Source of the DNA: UBA7672 sp041398245
GTDB taxonomy: Bacteria; Pseudomonadota; Alphaproteobacteria; Caulobacterales; Hyphomonadaceae
NCBI GenBank assembly: GCA_041398245.1
Contig: JAWKVC010000017.1
Span: forward strand, 1-64,000
DNA: 64,000 bases
Reading direction: 5' to 3'
The position numbers and the translations under genes were made by a program. The first letter of the stretch is position 1. Each line of letters begins with the position of its first letter. Below, piece after piece: positions 59,534-64,000 of this stretch. The notes below the pieces were generated by a model, which was not told the origin of the DNA, did no database searches, and saw nothing but the letters and a program-made list of their open reading frames with translations.

Positions 59534-61681
59534 TCAGGGTGCGGCAGCGGCCGGCCGGACAGCCGGACTGTCCGGCGTCCGGTCCATGACCAGCCGCTCG
59601 ATGAAGAACTCCATCATCCGGGTCTGGTCGACGCCCGTATGCCCGCGGTCCGGGCCGACCTGGACCTCGAAGCTCTTGCGGGCGTCCTGCAACGCCTTGA
59701 TGAGCTGCAGGGCGTTCTTCGGATGCACATTGTCGTCCGAGGTGCCGTAATAGATCAGCAGGTCGCCGCTCAGCTGGCTGGCGTAGGTCAGCACGGCGGC
59801 GCGGTCATAGGCGTCGCCATCCTCGTCGGGCAGGCCCATGAACCGCTCCGTGTACGCCGTGTCATAGAGCCGATAGTCCGTGACCGGAGAGTTCGAGACC
59901 GCCGCCTGTACGACATCCGGGTGCCGCATCAGCACGGTCGCCGCTACGGTGCCGCCATAGGATGTGCCGTAGATGCCGACGCGCGTGCGGTCGACATAGG
60001 GGCGGTCCCAGGTCGCGCGAATGCCCGCGGCGATGTCGTCCATTTCGACAATGCCCAGCCGCTTGTAGACCGTGTCGAGAATCTTCCGGCCCTTGCCCGC
60101 ATTGGTGCGCGCATCGACGCGCAGGATCAGGAAGCCGTATTCGGCCAGCGCGTTCGGCGCGGCGAAGTTTTCGTTCAACCCGTTCGAGCCCGGCCCGCCA
60201 TAGACGCTCACCAGCATCGGATACTTCTTCGCCGGATCGAAGTTCGAAGGGAATTGCAGCATGCCGTGAAGCTGAGTCGCGCCATCGGCAGACGTGAAGG
60301 TGAAGAGGTCCGCGGGCTTCAATCCAAGCGCTTCGAATTCGCTCGCGTCACTCGAGGCGAGCTGCGCCACGGCGCGGCCATCGAAGTCGCGCACGCGCGT
60401 CACGGGCGGCCTGTCGTGCGCCTGCTCGACATCGACGAAGAATTTTCCGTCCGGCGAAAGCTCGACCCGGTGAGTCAGCGCCGGATCGGTCAGCCGCGTG
60501 TCTCCGGTTCCATCCAGCCGCACGCGATGCAGCTGGATCTTCATGTGATTGTCGCCCGATCGCGCCGTGTACCACAGCCACCCGCTGGCCTCGTCGACCC
60601 GGACGATGTCGACCGCTTCGAACGCATGCTGGGTCAGGTTCGCCAGCTTCTTCCCGCTGAGATCGTAGAGATAGAAATTGCGGAAATCGTTGCGCTCCGA
60701 TGTCCAGATGAAGCGTTTGCCGTCCTTCAGGAACCGCGGCGCGGCGCCGCTCGCCCAGCTGCCCGGCCGCGTTTCGCGCACCACGCTGCGGCACTTGCCG
60801 GTCGCCGGCGCGCAGGCGGCAAGGTCGTAGGTCTTCTGCAGACGGTCAGCCCTACGCACGAGGATTTCCGAGCCGTCCTTCGTCCACTGCGCATTCCAGA
60901 CATAGTGGCCAACAACCGCGTTGGAGAAGGGCGCGCCTTCGCGCACGTCCATCGTCTTTGTCTCGCCCGTGTTGAAGTCATGAACGAGCAGGTCGGCGAC
61001 CGGGTTGTTTTCGCCCGGATGCGGATAGGCCTGCACCAGCAGGGTCGACTGGGTCTGCGTCTGGTCGAGCTGCAGGAAGTAATCGTTCACCTGCGTTTCG
61101 TCATACCGCATCCAGGCCAGCTTGCTTCCGTCCGGCGACCACCACACCGGCTGCGACACGCTGAATTCCTCAAGATAGACATAGGAGCCGACGCCATGGC
61201 GGATGCGGCTCGCATCGCTTCCATCGGTCGTCAGCTGCGAGCCCTCACCGCCATCGGCCGGCACAACCCAGATATTGCGGTCGCGCGAGATCGCGCGCGT
61301 CTGTCCGTCCGGCGACAGCACGTCGGCTTCCCGCCCGCGTCCGCGCGCCAGCACAAGACCGCCGGCCGGCGTAGCCGCGGCAGCCGGGCCGGGGGAGGGC
61401 GGGGATGTCCGCGGCGGCGGCTCGACAACCGCGCGCTTGCGCACGTCGAACCGCCAGCGCTTGCCGTCGAGCGTATAGTCGAACGACTGCGAATCCGCCG
61501 CCCATTCGGCATTGACCGAGCCGGATTTCAGGGCGTCGCTGATCTGCGGCGCCATTTCGGCCCAGCGGTCATAGCCGGGCATGTTGCGGATGCGCGACTG
61601 GCCCGTCGCCGCCGGCGTCAGCACAGCCACGGCCGCCGCTGCGGCAAGCCAGCTGGCGATCAGTGTGCGGCGTCTGCGCAT
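59534..61681 (-). CDS. S9 family peptidase (DPP-IV/prolyl oligopeptidase type)
   Basis: The protein has 715 residues from ATG 61681 (GAGGA eight bases upstream); the longer reading adds 33 residues before the signal peptide. A signal peptide ('VAVLTPAATGQ') precedes a beta-propeller (about 40-440). The alpha/beta hydrolase domain has the catalytic Ser in 'IYGTSYGGTVAATVL', Asp in 'YGTSDDNVHPKN' and His in 'DRGHTGVDQTRMMEFF'. This matches periplasmic dipeptidyl peptidase IV-like enzymes that cut N-terminal X-Pro dipeptides. The exact specificity is inferred. Confidence 0.9.
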   Translation of the reverse strand: MRRRRTLIASWLAAAAAVAVLTPAATGQSRIRNMPGYDRWAEMAPQISDALKSGSVNAEWAADSQSFDYTLDGKRWRFDVRKRAVVEPPPRTSPPSPGPAAAATPAGGLVLARGRGREADVLSPDGQTRAISRDRNIWVVPADGGEGSQLTTDGSDASRIRHGVGSYVYLEEFSVSQPVWWSPDGSKLAWMRYDETQVNDYFLQLDQTQTQSTLLVQAYPHPGENNPVADLLVHDFNTGETKTMDVREGAPFSNAVVGHYVWNAQWTKDGSEILVRRADRLQKTYDLAACAPATGKCRSVVRETRPGSWASGAAPRFLKDGKRFIWTSERNDFRNFYLYDLSGKKLANLTQHAFEAVDIVRVDEASGWLWYTARSGDNHMKIQLHRVRLDGTGDTRLTDPALTHRVELSPDGKFFVDVEQAHDRPPVTRVRDFDGRAVAQLASSDASEFEALGLKPADLFTFTSADGATQLHGMLQFPSNFDPAKKYPMLVSVYGGPGSNGLNENFAAPNALAEYGFLILRVDARTNAGKGRKILDTVYKRLGIVEMDDIAAGIRATWDRPYVDRTRVGIYGTSYGGTVAATVLMRHPDVVQAAVSNSPVTDYRLYDTAYTERFMGLPDEDGDAYDRAAVLTYASQLSGDLLIYYGTSDDNVHPKNALQLIKALQDARKSFEVQVGPDRGHTGVDQTRMMEFFIERLVMDRTPDSPAVRPAAAAP

Positions 61682-61833
61682 GGGCGGTTCCTCGGCGTGT
61701 CTCTGGCGTTGGGTCGCTGGCCTCTTTCCGGGCCGGCTCCAGTCTAGGAAGAGACAGCGCATCCGGTCGAGCCCCGCCATGCGGCTGTTCCGTCGCTTGT
61801 TATCGCCTGCGCGCGGCCCTATCCCCGTCGGCC

Positions 61834-63150
61834 ATGGAATCCGGGCCCCACAACGACTTGTCGCGTCCTGACCGGCGCGGCGCCTTCCTCCTGCTGTTCT
61901 TCTGCCTGCTGGCGGTCGGGGCGGGCAACACGATGCTGACCTCGGCGGTGCTGCCGCCGCTGACCCGCGAACTCAAACTGCCGGACTGGACGGCCGGCGC
62001 CATCTTCTCCCTGTCGGCTGCGGTCTGGGTCGTCACCGCGCCCTACTGGGGCGCCAAGTCCAACGTCTGGGGCCGCCGCCGCGTCGCCGCCATCGGCATG
62101 GCGGGCTTTGCCGCCTCCATGTTCTTCTTCGCGCTGGTGTCGCTGGTCGCGCTCCTTGGCTGGCTCAATGACTGGCTCCTGATCTTCATCCTGTTGCTGA
62201 CAGCGCGCACGCTGTTCGGCGTCTTCGGCTCGGCCACCAATCCCGCCGCGCAGGCCTATGTCGCCGACCGCACCAGCCGCGACGAGCGGATGGACGAGAT
62301 CGCAACGCTCACCTCCGGCTTCACGCTCGGCCAGATGGCCGGCCCTGCGGCGGCGGCGGCGCTGATCACGGGCGGGGCGATCCTCTCGCCAACCGTTGGT
62401 CTTCTCGCGCCCGTTGTGGTCATCACCGTCATCGCGGCCGCGATCGGGTTCATGGTGCTCGTGCGCCTGCCGGAAAACCGTGCGCCGCGCGCCGATGCGG
62501 GTCTCGGGCCCACATCAGGCGCAAAGGGGCTGTGGCGTCATCCCACGATCTTCCCCTTCCTGCTCTATGCGGTCGCGCTGTCGCTGGTCACGGGCGTGCT
62601 CAGCCAGACCTTTCCCTACGCGATCATGGACCGCATGAACGCGCCCGGCGCGGCGTCCGCGCAGTTCACCGGTCCCGCCATGACGCTCGGCGCGATGGCG
62701 ACGCTGGTGTCCCAGCTCGTGCTGATCCCGCGGCTCCGGCTGTCGGTGCGTTCGCTGATGATCTACGGCGCGATCATGCTGGCGATGGCCTCGCTTTTCA
62801 TGGTGTGGGCGCAGGATTTTGCGCTCTTCGCCTTCTCGCAGATCCTGTTCGGCTTCGGCCAGGGCTTTGCGCGTCCAGGCTTCTCCGCTGGCGTTTCGCT
62901 TTCTGCGACGCACGACCAGCAGGGCGACGTCGCCGGCCTCATTACGGCTGCCAACGGCATGGGCTTTGTCATCTCGCCGCTGTTCGGGCTCTGGATGTAC
63001 GAGAATGTCTCAAGCGAAGCGCCCTTCATCTTCTGCACGGGCGTCGTCGTCCTGATGGCGATCTACGCCTTCTTCACGACGCCCCGCGGCATATCGGGCG
63101 CGCGGCGCGCCGTGGCTGACGTGGTCGCGAAGGACAAGCCTCCGCAATAG
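61834..63150 (+). CDS. Major facilitator superfamily transporter
   Basis: The protein has 438 residues from ATG 61834. Twelve membrane helices are expected, with the loop 2-3 MFS signature 'YWGAKSNVWGRRRVAAIG' near residue 75 and a second in the C-half. Drug:H+ antiporters of the DHA1 type share 'GAGNTMLTSAVLPPLTREL'. The substrate is unknown. It is divergent from the S9 peptidase, 153 bases between starts. Confidence 0.85.
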   Translation: MESGPHNDLSRPDRRGAFLLLFFCLLAVGAGNTMLTSAVLPPLTRELKLPDWTAGAIFSLSAAVWVVTAPYWGAKSNVWGRRRVAAIGMAGFAASMFFFALVSLVALLGWLNDWLLIFILLLTARTLFGVFGSATNPAAQAYVADRTSRDERMDEIATLTSGFTLGQMAGPAAAAALITGGAILSPTVGLLAPVVVITVIAAAIGFMVLVRLPENRAPRADAGLGPTSGAKGLWRHPTIFPFLLYAVALSLVTGVLSQTFPYAIMDRMNAPGAASAQFTGPAMTLGAMATLVSQLVLIPRLRLSVRSLMIYGAIMLAMASLFMVWAQDFALFAFSQILFGFGQGFARPGFSAGVSLSATHDQQGDVAGLITAANGMGFVISPLFGLWMYENVSSEAPFIFCTGVVVLMAIYAFFTTPRGISGARRAVADVVAKDKPPQ

Positions 63151-63153
63151 GTC

Positions 63154-63411
63154 CTATTGCTGCGCGGGGTCCGGTTGCGCGGGCGCCGGTTCCGGCATGT
63201 TTTCCGCCGCTTCACGCGCACTGTCGCTGATGCTGTCGGCTGCATCGCTGACGCTGTCGGCAACCTGTCCCAACGCTTCCTCGGCATTGCTGGGTCGGTT
63301 GTCAGCGCGGAGCATCATCCAGGCCAGCACAGCCACGGAAACAACCAGCGCGCCGATGGCGAAATACAGAAAACCGTTTCCGCCGCCCTCGCGGCGTTGC
63401 TCCTCGGCCAT
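63154..63411 (-). CDS. Small membrane protein with Asp/Glu/Ala-rich tail
   Basis: The protein has 85 residues. A cytoplasmic N-terminus ('MAEEQRREGGG'), one transmembrane helix (about 13-34) and a periplasmic acidic, coiled-coil-like tail of 45 residues ending in Pro/Ala repeats are visible. It resembles small envelope tether proteins, but I recognise no family. It is convergent with the MFS gene, with 3 bases between stops. Confidence 0.6.
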   Translation of the reverse strand: MAEEQRREGGGNGFLYFAIGALVVSVAVLAWMMLRADNRPSNAEEALGQVADSVSDAADSISDSAREAAENMPEPAPAQPDPAQQ

Positions 63412-63482
63412 GACAATCTCCCGTTATTGGCGGGGATCGAACGTGTCCGGAGGATATGGGTTCCTGTTCCCGTCAGGCGGCG

Positions 63483-64000
63483 TCAGCTGGCGCTTGCGGC
63501 CTCAACGACGGTCGTCAGCATCGCGACGGTCGGGAAGCCGTCGGCGACCATCGCGCGATCCTTCTGGAATTTCTGCAGCGCGCCGCGCGTGCCGCGTCCG
63601 ATGATCCCGTCGACCGCGCCTGCATTGTAGCCCAGCGTGTTCAGCGACTGCTGCAGGTCCTTCGCCTCCTGCTGCGTCAGCATCTGGATGTCATTTGGCC
63701 AAGGCCGCGACAGGTCGGGGCGTCCCGCCAGCCGGTCAGCCAGCAGGCCGACGGCCAGCGCATAGCTGTCGGCGTTGTTGTAGCGCTTGATGACGCTGAA
63801 ATTGTCGAACAGCAGGAAGGCCGGGCCATACGATCCCGCCGGCAGGAAGAGTTCCGCCTGCAGCGCTTCGGAATTGGCGAAGCTCTCCGCTGTCGCCGGC
63901 GTCAATCCGACCGCCTTCCACGCCGCGACGGTCAGCTTGCGTCCATCGCCCATGCTGTAGTCGAAGCCGTCCGGGATGTGCGCTTCAACAGCCCAGGGCT
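63483..64000 (-). CDS. MltB-like lytic transglycosylase, N-terminal part cut by window edge
   Basis: The frame is open to base 64000, so the N-terminal catalytic part is missing. The visible 172 residues hold the C-terminal half of the SLT_2 (MltB-like) domain: 'GDGRKLTVAAWKAVG', 'LFLPAGSYGPAFLLFDNFSVIKRYNNADSYALAVGLLADRL' (about positions 51-95 of the visible part). A peptidoglycan-binding domain follows, 'EAKDLQQSLNTLGYNAGAVDGIIGRGTRGALQKFQ' (about 113-150). It cuts glycan strands to 1,6-anhydromuropeptides. Completeness cannot be judged. Confidence 0.85.
   Translation of the reverse strand, partial: PWAVEAHIPDGFDYSMGDGRKLTVAAWKAVGLTPATAESFANSEALQAELFLPAGSYGPAFLLFDNFSVIKRYNNADSYALAVGLLADRLAGRPDLSRPWPNDIQMLTQQEAKDLQQSLNTLGYNAGAVDGIIGRGTRGALQKFQKDRAMVADGFPTVAMLTTVVEAASAS

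Noticed and set aside
59639..61747. A 702-residue plus-strand frame antisense to the S9 peptidase
   Set aside because: The peptidase has signal peptide and full catalytic triad; the antisense product is compositionally biased.
1..64000. CRISPR arrays, toxin-antitoxin pairs or restriction systems
   Set aside because: No regularly spaced repeats, no cas-like proteins and no recognisable restriction or toxin genes were seen on either strand.

Overview
The window looks like a high-GC alphaproteobacterial chromosome, most likely Caulobacterales (Hyphomonadaceae/Maricaulaceae type). This rests on gene content: a hemC-hemD-mitofilin-like cluster, rpsU divergent from a COQ9 gene, a large TonB-dependent receptor, OpgH, many small lipoproteins and several hybrid kinases. 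No rRNA operon, CRISPR array or complete insertion sequence was seen. The assignment is an inference from protein families and neighbourhoods, not from a search.

Region by region. 1-2161: the end of an integrative element, with a truncated DUF3363 relaxase and a helix-turn-helix/excisionase-like protein, abutting the 3' end of a tRNA-Thr(CGT) on the minus strand. 2162-7533: tRNA-Thr, an exported methyltransferase, then a mitofilin-like gene, hemD and hemC (haem synthesis) divergent from tsaD. 7530-12390: envelope lipoproteins including a lysozyme-inhibitor/chagasin fusion, small membrane proteins, a trypsin-like protease and pyrF. 12482-14437: a membrane hybrid histidine kinase and a ClpX-type zinc-finger/HTH gene whose own promoter is covered by three palindromes. 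14597-23094: a PQQ dehydrogenase with fused cytochrome c, DUF2167, a quinone oxidoreductase, an epoxide-hydrolase-like Tat lipoprotein and a TrmH-type methyltransferase. 23357-26648: a sigma-54 response regulator, rpsU (apparently starting at ATA), a COQ9-family gene and a degenerate receiver protein. 26842-32348: a DUF3089 hydrolase, two tandem MltA-like 3D-domain proteins, a GFA-family protein and a CBS-containing hybrid kinase. 32775-42829: TonB receptor, leuC, flavin enzymes, a DgkA-type kinase, an orphan phage/GTA-like DUF2793 fibre gene and a formyltransferase-like gene. 42909-54702: adenine deaminase, several small secreted proteins, galU, glmS, glmM (UDP-sugar and peptidoglycan precursor supply), a thiolase, a metallo-beta-lactamase-fold lipoprotein, a probable 6S RNA and the 5-formyl-THF cyclo-ligase. 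54817-64000: a polyproline-tethered subtilase, OpgH, a DPP-IV-like S9 peptidase, an MFS transporter and a partial MltB-like transglycosylase.

Most of the window is vertically inherited housekeeping and envelope biology. The strongest unusual signals are: the rpsU gene with no ATG/GTG/TTG start; the three-palindrome promoter of the ClpX-zinc-finger regulator; the MliC-chagasin fusion lipoprotein; the pseudo-receiver paralogous to two hybrid kinases in the same window; the isolated DUF2793/S74 fibre gene; and the relaxase-bearing element at tRNA-Thr.
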